A stretch of 64,000 nucleotides of DNA, from NCBI RefSeq assembly GCF_015056685.1, contig NZ_SVFW01000004.1, forward strand, positions 85,092 through 149,091, written 5' to 3'. Shown here one piece after another: positions 1-8,593 of this stretch; the first letter of the stretch is position 1, and every line of letters starts with the position of its first letter. Both the position numbers and the translations under genes were made by a program. This DNA comes from Butyrivibrio sp. GTDB taxonomy: Bacteria > Bacillota > Clostridia > Lachnospirales > Lachnospiraceae. The notes under the pieces are model-generated. The model was not told the origin of the DNA. It searched no databases and saw only the letters and a program-made list of their open reading frames with translations.

Positions 1-1918
1 CCGATATACAGGAAGCATTCTCATCCACCAGTGTATTCATCTGCATTGGCATGTTTCTTATATCATCTGCTATTCCTGCTTTTTCCGCAGCTTCCCAGGC
101 TTCCTGTTCAGTCATTCCGGGATTGGATATTGATATGTTTTTAAAAATAGATCCGGCAAAAAGTTTTGAATCCTGCATTACAACACCTAATTGCCTGCGA
201 AGAGATTTCTTGTTTATGCTATTAATATTTATTCCATTGATATAAACATTTCCAAGAGTACATTCTTCAAAACCAAGCAAAAGACGCATCAGAGTACTCT
301 TGCCGCATCCACTCTTTCCAACTATGGCAACATATTCACCCTCATGTATTTTTAAACTGAAATTCTTAATTATTAATGGAAGATCTTTTCCATACCTGAA
401 TGAAACATTATCAAACTCAACGTTACGAATCTCGACCTCTTTAAGTGTCTCATCGTCTTTTACTTCAGGTGCCTGTTCCAGAAAAACATCAAGTTCTTCA
501 AGGATTGGGCGAACCAATGATGCATTGGGAATAACTTCCTGAACATTAAGAAGTACAGCCGTGAGCATTGCGTATACAGAAGTAAAAGCTATATAAGATT
601 CAGCAAACATATCGTTCTCATTGGCAACAAAATATATTGCCATCATTCCTATAAGAGTAATAGCCGTAAGGAGAACATTCCCGTATGTGACAAAAAAGCC
701 GGGATGATACTGTGCCATGGATTCCTTCTTGAATATTTTGAGCCACTTTGTATATATTCTTTTTTCTGATGCTGACACCTTCAGCGTCTGTATACCATTC
801 ATCATTGAAACCAAAAGTGCATTATCTTTAGTCGTATACTCAATGGTTTCGGCGTTAACTGCGCTTTTTTTGTCAATAATCAAAACAGACAGCCAGACAT
901 ATAATATTGTAATAATGGTAACCGGAACCGCAAGGCTACCTCCCAAACGATATATCTGCCAAATGTATATAACACTGAGCACAAGCATCAGACCTGTGGT
1001 AAATACTCCTGCGACAAGTGCTTTACTGAGAAGCTGCAACACTTGTATTCTCTTTGCAAGTTCACCTGTAGCATGTCTTTTATAATATTCTACCGGAAGT
1101 GAAAGAATTCTTTCCATAGTAGCAGCTCTTATATTCATGTCCACTTTTGCTGACATCCTATTCACAACCTGATTTTGAACAACCCTGAACAAGGTTACGG
1201 CAACAGCTGAAGCAATCATAAATATCATAAAGGGCACAATATATGAAACATTGTCAAAGAACTGAACACTTGAGAAAAGAATTTTTATAAGGACCGGAGT
1301 TATCATTCCTACACTTGTAGCAAGCAAACCATATACAAGCACATTGATATAATCCGCTCTATTAAGAGCTTCTTTCATAAAAATCAGCAGATCATATCCT
1401 TTCATGCTTTTTTTTGGAAACTGTCTAAAAAAGCAAATTCCACGATCCGCAAATTCTGATTCCTTACTTTTGTCTATAAGAATGACTTTTCCCGACTCAT
1501 AATTCTGATAATGATATTTCCCATTCCTGTCAGGAATAAGAGCTACCACATCACCATTATTTCTGGTAGCGAGAATAGGACCAATACTATCCTTTGACCA
1601 ACCCTTTTTTAGCTCCATTTCATGAGTTGAGAAACCTCTTTTGTCAAAAAAGGTATAGAGATAGTCTTCCCATTCAGTCTCACTCATCTTATCAAAAGAT
1701 TCAATGCTGATTTTCTCAGGCTTGCCGAGATAGGCAAGAATCTGCTCAAAAGCATTTTCTATAAGAGATCTGTCGTAATTATTGCCTAACCATCCCAGCG
1801 CCTTTTTTCCCTCAACAACCTCAGTCAGGCTGATAAGCGCATCCGATAGTTCCACTTCATCTTCTGACATTCTCTTAAACAGTAATTCAGTTTCATAATT
1901 TATGTTTCTATCAGTCAA
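1..1918 (-). CDS. NHLM-type bacteriocin ABC transporter, second ATP-binding/permease subunit (partial)
   Basis: The reading frame runs off the left window edge, so about 639 N-terminal residues are visible. A long cytoplasmic N-terminal region (about residues 1-165) has no C39 catalytic residues. A six-helix ABC exporter membrane domain follows, then an ATPase domain with Walker A GKSGCGKST near residue 534. The Q-loop QDSK is visible, and the window ends just before the signature motif. The family, known from NHLM/Nif11-leader bacteriocin loci, pairs with a peptidase-containing ABC protein, which is the gene just upstream. The start is taken as TTG at 1918, behind a GGCGGAG stretch; an ATG at 1870 is possible. 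It is the last visible gene of the RiPP operon and should export the matured peptide, probably as a heterodimer with its neighbour. Confidence 0.85.
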   Translation of the reverse strand, partial: MTDRNINYETELLFKRMSEDEVELSDALISLTEVVEGKKALGWLGNNYDRSLIENAFEQILAYLGKPEKISIESFDKMSETEWEDYLYTFFDKRGFSTHEMELKKGWSKDSIGPILATRNNGDVVALIPDRNGKYHYQNYESGKVILIDKSKESEFADRGICFFRQFPKKSMKGYDLLIFMKEALNRADYINVLVYGLLATSVGMITPVLIKILFSSVQFFDNVSYIVPFMIFMIASAVAVTLFRVVQNQVVNRMSAKVDMNIRAATMERILSLPVEYYKRHATGELAKRIQVLQLLSKALVAGVFTTGLMLVLSVIYIWQIYRLGGSLAVPVTIITILYVWLSVLIIDKKSAVNAETIEYTTKDNALLVSMMNGIQTLKVSASEKRIYTKWLKIFKKESMAQYHPGFFVTYGNVLLTAITLIGMMAIYFVANENDMFAESYIAFTSVYAMLTAVLLNVQEVIPNASLVRPILEELDVFLEQAPEVKDDETLKEVEIRNVEFDNVSFRYGKDLPLIIKNFSLKIHEGEYVAIVGKSGCGKSTLMRLLLGFEECTLGNVYINGININSINKKSLRRQLGVVMQDSKLFAGSIFKNISISNPGMTEQEAWEAAEKAGIADDIRNMPMQMNTLVDENASCIS

Positions 1919-1944
1919 AGCTCCGCCTTTCCTAAATCTATCAC

Positions 1945-4125
1945 TTATTCGCTGGTTATAAGATCAGAATAATACTTACAATTTTCCATAAGGTACTCAT
2001 GCTTTCCCCTGTTTTCAATTTTGCCTTCCTTTAGTACTATAATCTCATCACAATCACGGATGATGGAAAGCCTATGAGAAATAACTAAAGTTGTAATTCC
2101 TCTTTCATGTATTGCTTTCATGACATTAAATTCAGTCTCCGCGTCAAGAGCAGCTGTAGCTTCATCAAGAACAAGAATTCTTGGATCATTTGCCAGTGCT
2201 CTTGCAATAGACATCCTCTGTCTTTGACCTCCGGAAAAATTTCTTCCTCCTTCTTGCAAAACAGCCTGATACCCACCTTCTCTGGCAATTATATCATCAT
2301 GAATCTGAACATCTCTTGATGCCATGATGATTTCATAGTTCTCTATTGTATTATCAAACATCTTAAGATTATCAACGATTTTTTCTTCAAAAAAAGTTGT
2401 GCTCTGTGTCACAAAAGAAAGACTTGATGCCAAAACCTCCCTTGGAATTTCACTAATAGGAGTATTATCTATAAGTATCTCACCGCTCCAAGGCTTTTGA
2501 ATTCCGGCAAGAAGTTTGGCCACAGTGCTTTTTCCACTGCCTGATCCGCCAACAATCGCTACACTCATACCGGCCTTCATTGAAAACGAAAAGTCCTCAA
2601 GTATCGGTGGCAGAAGTCTGTTATATCCAAAAGTAATATGTTTCATTTCCAGAGTATCGCCAAGTTTACGATATTCTTTATCTTTATTAAGCCCTTCATA
2701 TTCTAAATCAATCTCAGGAGAATATTGCATAACATCCTGCACTCTTTCAGCTTCAGTCCTCATTTCCATAAACAGCTGGGATGTGTTGGCCGCTGATCTG
2801 GCAGGTGTTATAAACGAATTCAGATATGCATTGAAAGCTACTAAAATGCCAATTGTCCAATTTCCCTTCATTACCCAAATAGCGCCGATTATAATAACAA
2901 GGGTTGTGGTCACAGAAGTAATGAGATCCGGAATCTGTCCTACACGATATTCAAGCTTTGCAAGATTCATGTCCTGCTTGGTGTAATCTCCATAATAGTT
3001 TGCCCACTCTTGAAAAAAACCTTTTTCAACTCCGGATGCTTTTATCGTTTCTATCATTTCTATGGCGCTTATGGTCGCTACATTAAGATTTGCTGTCTGT
3101 TTGGACATTACTCTTGCAATATTTATACGTTTGTTAGAGATAAATCTGCTAAGAAAGAGGTTGGACAATACTGAAATTATACCGATCGTCGCCAGAAGAG
3201 GACTATAGGTAAACATAATAGCAGCGTAGAAAATAATTGATGCTACATCCAAAACAACAGGCGTTATATTGGTTATTATGGTAGTCGAAAGATTTTGATT
3301 TGCATTGTACCTTTCAAGCAAATCTCCGCTCATTCTCTGTTCATAGAACCTGCACGGCAAACTCATAAGGTGCCAGACAAATCCCGTACAAGCCTTAATA
3401 GACATTTTGCCCTGAAGCTTTGTCATATAAGCAGCCTGTATCCATAAAGCAGTGATTTGAATTCCTACAAGTGATAAAACAAGTAAATAGAACAATATTC
3501 CCAGTTTCATATCAGGAGTTATCATAATGGTATCAACAAAGAATCTGTCAATGGCAGGCAAAAGGATTTTTACAATAGTACTGATAAGTGCAGTCAAAAG
3601 TACCAGGGCAACCATATTCCCGGCTCCCTTAAGCTGTTCGCTTACAAAATCGAATATCGAAGCCGGTCTCCCGCAAGGTGAAAACTTTTCGGTCGGAGAC
3701 ATAATAAGACATACACCGGAATATCTGCGCGCAAAAGCATCCTCATCAAGAGTGATTATTCCTCGTGCCGGATCATTTACATAAAATCTGCCGTTTCTGA
3801 TACCATTCAAAACAATAAAATGATCTCCGTCAGCAAAAACTATACAAGGAAAAGTAGCCCTCTCCTTAAGTCTGTCCAAATTAAGTTTGAGCGCTTTTGT
3901 TTCAAACCCCTGATCAACAGCTACAAGATACATATTTTTAAGATTTGATCCATCCCTCGAAACTCCGCATTCTTCACGGACTTTTTCAAGTGGAAGAAAT
4001 CTTCCGTAATAGGCAAAAACCATAGTAAGGCAAGCTGCTCCGCATTCAACAGCTTCCATCTGCATTATTACAGGAACCTTTGCAACTCCTTTTGAAAGGG
4101 GGATTCTTTTTTTGTAAATTCCCAT
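1945..4125 (-). CDS. Peptidase-containing ABC transporter (C39 protease, NHLM bacteriocin type)
   Basis: About 726 residues in the usual PCAT order: N-terminal C39 peptidase, six membrane helices, C-terminal ATPase. The peptidase has Gln22 and Cys28 in the QMEAVECGAAC stretch, His102 in GDHFIVL and Asp118 in NDPARG, so it looks active. The ATPase has GGSGSGKST, the signature FSGGQRQRMS and Walker B ILVLDEATAALD. Such proteins cut leaders after a GG motif while exporting the core peptide. Both precursors encoded upstream end their leaders with AGG, which fits. The ATG at 4125 has an AAAGGTGA ribosome binding site six bases upstream; an in-frame ATG at 4131 would sit right on it. The gene overlaps the end of the adaptor gene. 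Confidence 0.92.
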   Translation of the reverse strand: MGIYKKRIPLSKGVAKVPVIMQMEAVECGAACLTMVFAYYGRFLPLEKVREECGVSRDGSNLKNMYLVAVDQGFETKALKLNLDRLKERATFPCIVFADGDHFIVLNGIRNGRFYVNDPARGIITLDEDAFARRYSGVCLIMSPTEKFSPCGRPASIFDFVSEQLKGAGNMVALVLLTALISTIVKILLPAIDRFFVDTIMITPDMKLGILFYLLVLSLVGIQITALWIQAAYMTKLQGKMSIKACTGFVWHLMSLPCRFYEQRMSGDLLERYNANQNLSTTIITNITPVVLDVASIIFYAAIMFTYSPLLATIGIISVLSNLFLSRFISNKRINIARVMSKQTANLNVATISAIEMIETIKASGVEKGFFQEWANYYGDYTKQDMNLAKLEYRVGQIPDLITSVTTTLVIIIGAIWVMKGNWTIGILVAFNAYLNSFITPARSAANTSQLFMEMRTEAERVQDVMQYSPEIDLEYEGLNKDKEYRKLGDTLEMKHITFGYNRLLPPILEDFSFSMKAGMSVAIVGGSGSGKSTVAKLLAGIQKPWSGEILIDNTPISEIPREVLASSLSFVTQSTTFFEEKIVDNLKMFDNTIENYEIIMASRDVQIHDDIIAREGGYQAVLQEGGRNFSGGQRQRMSIARALANDPRILVLDEATAALDAETEFNVMKAIHERGITTLVISHRLSIIRDCDEIIVLKEGKIENRGKHEYLMENCKYYSDLITSE

Positions 4126-4127
4126 AA

Positions 4128-4634
4128 TCATTCACCTTTTAAGTTAAACACATATTGTCCGGGCGTTATAGTTCCTTCAATTATTTTCACATCAATTACG
4201 CCATCGGGTAAATCTTTATCCATTTCAATATATACCCTGTAATAGTTTGTATCACTCAAAAGAGCAAATTCTCTGATATATAAAGTCCCGACAATATCAA
4301 GAACATCCTGTGCACCGTCAGCAGTATCATTAATTTTTACAACCTTTCCGCTATTGTTACTGCTCAAAACCTTCGCCCCGGGTTCAATCTCTATAGCATC
4401 CATATAATCTATCCAGCAAACCGTGACACCATCATCAGTATATGCCTTGGTGCTATAAGATAATTCTACAGTTCCAAATATCGCCCACTGTAAAAAGCCA
4501 AGCAGAAGTAAAGCAATTGCCAAAAGAACAATCCAAACAGACGGTCTTGTCGCATGCATATACTCCCCAATCTTTTTAGGAGATTTTAATATCACTCCTC
4601 CGTCATCTTCTCTTATTTTTGTGTTTTTTGCCAT
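4128..4634 (-). CDS. Miniature HlyD-like membrane fusion protein of the RiPP exporter
   Basis: About 168 residues with a cytoplasmic N-terminus of roughly 35 residues, one membrane helix (WIVLLAIALLLLGFLQW) and a short beta-rich outer domain. That domain contains a lipoyl/barrel-like segment (PGAKVLSSNNSGKVVKI). Position between the B12-type radical SAM gene and the peptidase transporter matches the secretion-protein gene of NHLM loci. Those adaptors are usually more than twice this length and carry coiled coils, and none is visible here. The start at ATG 4634 is chosen over an upstream codon at 4661 because GAGGTGGG precedes it and the preceding gene ends at 4645. Assignment rests on context and architecture more than motifs. 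Confidence 0.65.
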   Translation of the reverse strand: MAKNTKIREDDGGVILKSPKKIGEYMHATRPSVWIVLLAIALLLLGFLQWAIFGTVELSYSTKAYTDDGVTVCWIDYMDAIEIEPGAKVLSSNNSGKVVKINDTADGAQDVLDIVGTLYIREFALLSDTNYYRVYIEMDKDLPDGVIDVKIIEGTITPGQYVFNLKGE

Positions 4635-4644
4635 TGCACCCACC

Positions 4645-6408
4645 TCAATTCTTAAACACAATCCATGAAGGTATCTTTTTTATCTTTATGTCCATTGTTT
4701 CATTATCTATTGATAACAATACCCTTGTATTTTCCCACACAAAGCATTTGCTCTTAATATATTGTGAAATATCAAATTCCATATCAAGCATAACAGGTTC
4801 CCTGTCAGAGCTTCTTTTGAACTCCATAACGGTTTTCTCAAAATCATAAAGAAAACTGATTCCTCTTTCCACCTGCTCATGTGCAATTTTGCCAAGGTTT
4901 TCAATGAATTCTCCCCTAAGTTTCATAACGGACTGCGTACTTCTGTAAGAATTAAAAATAACCCCGAACATCTCTTCGTTATGGCGATAAAATGCCAAAA
5001 GATCACATCTTCCTATGATTTCTCGCAGTGTCAATGGGAACGCTCCTTCAAGCGATGATAAAAACATTATCATTGCTTCAATATACGGAAAATCCGTGCG
5101 AACATCTGACTTAAAATCATAAAACTGGAGAAATAGCTCTTTATTTTTTTTTATCAAATCCAGAGTTTTTTCACTGCAAACATTCCTGTTAAAAATACTC
5201 AAATCTACAGTGTCCGCATCAAAATATGCCCGTCCTACGACTTTGTCACCTTCTTCCGTAGCCGGAAGAGGAAAAAACTTATGAAGCTGAATGTCAATAC
5301 TTCCGATAAGATAAATTTTTCTAATCATTGAAAGTGTCTGATAAAAGTCATCCACTGTCTCATCCGGATAGCCATAAATAAATGAAACAATACTTTTTAT
5401 TCCGGCCTCAGTTATCCATCTTATTGTTTCAACAGCATTCTCCAGCTTAAGATTTTTGTGGGTAATCCTTTGCATTCTATCCGACCCTGTTTCTATCCCG
5501 GTGTAGATTTCCAAGCAACCGGCCTTTTTCATCAACTCAATCAGGTCCTTGTCAAGTACATCCGTTCTGGAAGAGCATCTCCATACATATGGACTTCCTT
5601 TCTCTATGAGGTAATTGCAAAAGCTTGTGATATGCTTTCTGTTTGCTGTGAACATATCGTGCTGTATAGCAAAATCCGTCTGCCCATAAAGTTCGAAGTA
5701 TTTATCCATTTCCTTCACAAGCACATCTGCCGGTTTAACTCTGAATTTACGTTTCCAGAATCTTGAAGTAGAACAAAATGAACATTCGAAAGGGCATCCT
5801 CTTCCCCCTTCCATTGTTACCCTCATATTCTTAAACTCTGCCACGTTCCCAAGTCTATACTGAGTATATTTTGTTAATTCATCATCTGATAAAAGGGCAG
5901 CACATGGATTTTCTTTAATTGTGCCATTATTTCGATAAACAATTCCCGGTACAGCATCAAATTCCCTTTTTCCAAATATTTCTCTCATAAGCGGCAATAT
6001 ACTTCTCTCTGATTCGCCAAGACATATAAGGTCAAGAAAATTAAAGGTTTCCATGCATTTTTTCGAAGTAAGCGTTGCATGAGGCCCACCATAAAAAATA
6101 AATGTTTCCGGTGCTCTTTTTTTTACAACCTCTGAAACTCTTACAACCAGATGAAAAGTATTGCAAATAGTGTAAAAGCCTACAACCGGTGTACCTTGAG
6201 AAAGGATCAGGTCCGCCATTTTTCCTATCAGTTTCTCAGGATCGTCTCCTATATCAAATTCTTTTTTCCTTACAAGATCATCAAAACTTATTATCTTTGT
6301 TTCAAACTCCGGCTCTAATATGCTCTTTAAGATATGCTGCCCTATATGTGCAGTAACCGCCTCTGTACCTGAAAGATCCATTCCGTTAACCAATAAAACA
6401 TCCATCAT
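4645..6408 (-). CDS. Cobalamin-binding-domain radical SAM enzyme (RiPP maturase)
   Basis: 587 residues. Residues 1-150 resemble a B12-binding Rossmann domain, with VVGFYTICNTFHL and YGGPHATL as in other B12-radical SAM proteins. The radical SAM domain follows with Cys205, Cys209 and Cys212 (CPFECSFC) for the 4Fe-4S cluster, then a GGRGC entry, a TGIETGSD strand and a C-terminal extension of about 200 residues. Enzymes of this class often methylate unactivated carbons or perform other radical chemistry on peptides. I cannot tell which from the sequence. The start overlaps the YcaO stop by four bases (ATGA). Position inside the RiPP operon implies action on one of the two precursors. Confidence 0.85.
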   Translation of the reverse strand: MMDVLLVNGMDLSGTEAVTAHIGQHILKSILEPEFETKIISFDDLVRKKEFDIGDDPEKLIGKMADLILSQGTPVVGFYTICNTFHLVVRVSEVVKKRAPETFIFYGGPHATLTSKKCMETFNFLDLICLGESERSILPLMREIFGKREFDAVPGIVYRNNGTIKENPCAALLSDDELTKYTQYRLGNVAEFKNMRVTMEGGRGCPFECSFCSTSRFWKRKFRVKPADVLVKEMDKYFELYGQTDFAIQHDMFTANRKHITSFCNYLIEKGSPYVWRCSSRTDVLDKDLIELMKKAGCLEIYTGIETGSDRMQRITHKNLKLENAVETIRWITEAGIKSIVSFIYGYPDETVDDFYQTLSMIRKIYLIGSIDIQLHKFFPLPATEEGDKVVGRAYFDADTVDLSIFNRNVCSEKTLDLIKKNKELFLQFYDFKSDVRTDFPYIEAMIMFLSSLEGAFPLTLREIIGRCDLLAFYRHNEEMFGVIFNSYRSTQSVMKLRGEFIENLGKIAHEQVERGISFLYDFEKTVMEFKRSSDREPVMLDMEFDISQYIKSKCFVWENTRVLLSIDNETMDIKIKKIPSWIVFKN

Positions 6409-7943
6409 TTCCCCTCTGTTTCCAAAAGCCTTTTTCTGAGTTTTTTCTCCTGTTCTTTTCTGGATAAAAGGATTTTTTCTTCATGCTCCTGTTTTCTCAA
6501 AAGCCTGATCTCTCTCATAAATGGTGAAATTCCAAAATGATTCTCAAGTGCGTCCTTGTCACTTCCGTCAACAATCTTTAACAAAAGCTTTTTTAGATTA
6601 TCTGCTGAAATACCTATATCCGACTCCAAAAGCAAATTATCACTCTTGTTTCCGACAGATGAATTTAAATCTGTAAGAACATTCAAAAGCCTTTTTGCTT
6701 CAGCGGCAGTTTTTATTTGAGATAACCTTTCCGGACTGTGTATTATTTCTCGAAGATAAGCATTTTGAAGATTGTTTTTACCTATTTTAAACGGAAGAAC
6801 AGAAACTTTGGGGACATAAAGTCTGACCACAAACAGCCCCAAAAAAGAGGTCTTTCTGTAATATACATCCCCGGAAAGTTTTAAAAGACTGTTAATAAGG
6901 CTTTTGTTCCACTCGCTGTTAGAATCTCCAAAGTTTTTCCATCTTGAAAACTCCCAAGTAGTACCCCCTTCAAAAAAAGTCTTCGGCATATCTGCAAAAT
7001 CGTTTCTAAAACTGTCTGCAAGATTTCTAAAGCTAAGCACATTGGCATCATCGGAATGAACAGGAAGCATATAGTCCTTTGTTTTTAAGTCACTTTTTCC
7101 CTGAGCCATTTCCGTCAGGCACCTCTCAAGTGCTACGTTAAAAAGAGGATGCGCCCCAAATCTGGATGCATAAAGCTCTTTACTTTTATCGAAAAATACC
7201 ACATTCAATACAGGAAGATCTTTTAAAAGTGAGGCATCCCTTACAACTATTTTCAAGTCAAACTTCTTTTCAGCTTCATTTATGATATCCAAAGCCTCCG
7301 GAGCAAGTTCTTCCAATATTTTTCTGTCTATTTCCGGCGGAGTATAACCGTTTAATATTATCTGAAATTTGGAATATCTCTCTGCAGTCTCACATAGAGC
7401 CTGGCACAAGGCTTCTTCTTGAGTATTCCCGGCTGCCATGGCATTGCTTCCGCTCATACAATTAATTACATCTTCGGGAAGATAAACCTCTTTTCCTGTT
7501 TTTAAGCTCGTATATGGGATAAAAGACAATTCTTTTGTCCCAAGGTATTCTTCCAAAAATGCTTCTTTGTCAGTATCATTCTCATGTATACAAAGTCTTG
7601 AAAAATCATCAGCGGCATCACGGGAATTCCAAAGTGCATTTATAGGAAGCCTTTTTTCAAACGGCCACTTAGGCCCATCAGAATAATCCCACTGCGACTT
7701 ATATATAACAAAATTGGATAATCTTTCCACAGCTTCCCCATATGCGCTGGCAAGAGCCCACTCAGGATCTGTCCCCTTCCCCCAAACTCTCCAATTACAC
7801 ATAGGATCATAAAGTTGCACACTGGAAAGACCGTTCATGCATTCGTAGCCTATCTCATTAAGTTCAATATCAAGTTTCTCCAGAATTTCCTTTATGTTTT
7901 GTACTGTTTCCTGCGGCTTTATTTCTTTTCCCTTTGCAAACAT
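6405..7943 (-). CDS. YcaO-domain protein, stand-alone type
   Basis: About 512 residues. YcaO ATP-binding signatures are visible: ALASAYGEAVERLSNF near residue 70 and SGSNAMAAGNTQEEALCQAL with the following CETAERYS, which supply the acidic Mg-ATP ligands. YcaO enzymes activate a backbone amide with ATP for attack by Cys/Ser/Thr side chains, sulfide or amines. The C-terminus is a charged helix ending LLETEGK and lacks the PxPxP tail common in azoline cyclodehydratases. No E1-like partner, ocin-ThiF or TfuA gene is present in the window. The next gene upstream is a Dph6-like ATP pyrophosphatase, joined by a TGATG overlap. The ATG at 7943 is preferred to a TTG at 7946 because of the upstream GGAGG. 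The reaction is unknown. Confidence 0.88.
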   Translation of the reverse strand: MFAKGKEIKPQETVQNIKEILEKLDIELNEIGYECMNGLSSVQLYDPMCNWRVWGKGTDPEWALASAYGEAVERLSNFVIYKSQWDYSDGPKWPFEKRLPINALWNSRDAADDFSRLCIHENDTDKEAFLEEYLGTKELSFIPYTSLKTGKEVYLPEDVINCMSGSNAMAAGNTQEEALCQALCETAERYSKFQIILNGYTPPEIDRKILEELAPEALDIINEAEKKFDLKIVVRDASLLKDLPVLNVVFFDKSKELYASRFGAHPLFNVALERCLTEMAQGKSDLKTKDYMLPVHSDDANVLSFRNLADSFRNDFADMPKTFFEGGTTWEFSRWKNFGDSNSEWNKSLINSLLKLSGDVYYRKTSFLGLFVVRLYVPKVSVLPFKIGKNNLQNAYLREIIHSPERLSQIKTAAEAKRLLNVLTDLNSSVGNKSDNLLLESDIGISADNLKKLLLKIVDGSDKDALENHFGISPFMREIRLLRKQEHEEKILLSRKEQEKKLRKRLLETEGK

Positions 7944-8593
7944 CAATCCTCCAAAATGACATCACTCATAGCTCTTCCTCCGCCAACAATCGGAGTCTTA
8001 AACTTAATTTTCATAGGTGTTTTGAAAATCGGACCATCAACAGTAATTGAGTGATACTCCCCATCTTCACCACATATATCCATTCCCTTTTTTTTGAATT
8101 CCTCAATAAGATCTTTGTTTATTTCTCTACCTATGTAGTCTTCAGACAGATAATCAGTTTTGACGGCTTTTATCAAAAACTTATATCCTCTCTCAAGAAC
8201 CTCATTTAATATATCCTCGGATTTCTCATTCCAGAGCGGAGTTAAAAGATCTATTCCCAGCCTCTCTGCCAGATGCCTGTTCCAGGCAGCCACATCTTCC
8301 CTGTATATATCACCCGTACAAACAGCTTCAGCTTTATATTTGCTTATTGCCTCCGAAAGAGTTTTATACATGTCATCTTCATTATGGAGTTCTTCGGTCT
8401 CGCAAAACACAACAGGAATCCCAAGATGCTCTTCGTATTTTTTAAAAACTTCTTTTCTTATGCCGTGATTATAGTTAAAACCTCGCTTTGTTACAGTTGT
8501 ATAAAGAGCTACAGGCTCATGTCCCTGTCTTATCATCCTGTCAAGACAAAGAGTGCAATCCTTGCCTCCACTGTATGCCATAATAAATCTCAT
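7943..8593 (-). CDS. Dph6-type ATP pyrophosphatase (adenine nucleotide alpha hydrolase)
   Basis: 216 residues, normal for the family. The PP-loop SGGKDC is at residues 8-13. The family signature ending CGEDGEYHSITVDGPIF is near residues 174-190. The eukaryotic relative, diphthine-ammonia ligase, adenylates a carboxylate and replaces it with ammonia; bacterial relatives mostly lack a known role. Here the gene is locked between a radical SAM gene (stop and start one base apart) and a YcaO gene (TGATG overlap), so its substrate is probably the RiPP precursor. I infer amidation of a carboxylate or another ATP-driven nitrogen transfer on the peptide. A role in immunity or cofactor tailoring is less likely but open. 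Confidence 0.88.
   Translation of the reverse strand: MRFIMAYSGGKDCTLCLDRMIRQGHEPVALYTTVTKRGFNYNHGIRKEVFKKYEEHLGIPVVFCETEELHNEDDMYKTLSEAISKYKAEAVCTGDIYREDVAAWNRHLAERLGIDLLTPLWNEKSEDILNEVLERGYKFLIKAVKTDYLSEDYIGREINKDLIEEFKKKGMDICGEDGEYHSITVDGPIFKTPMKIKFKTPIVGGGRAMSDVILED

Noticed and set aside
717..1085. Plus-strand open frame of 122 codons at the left end
   Set aside because: It is antisense to the ABC transporter gene, has no ribosome binding site, and its residues reflect the reverse of membrane helices.
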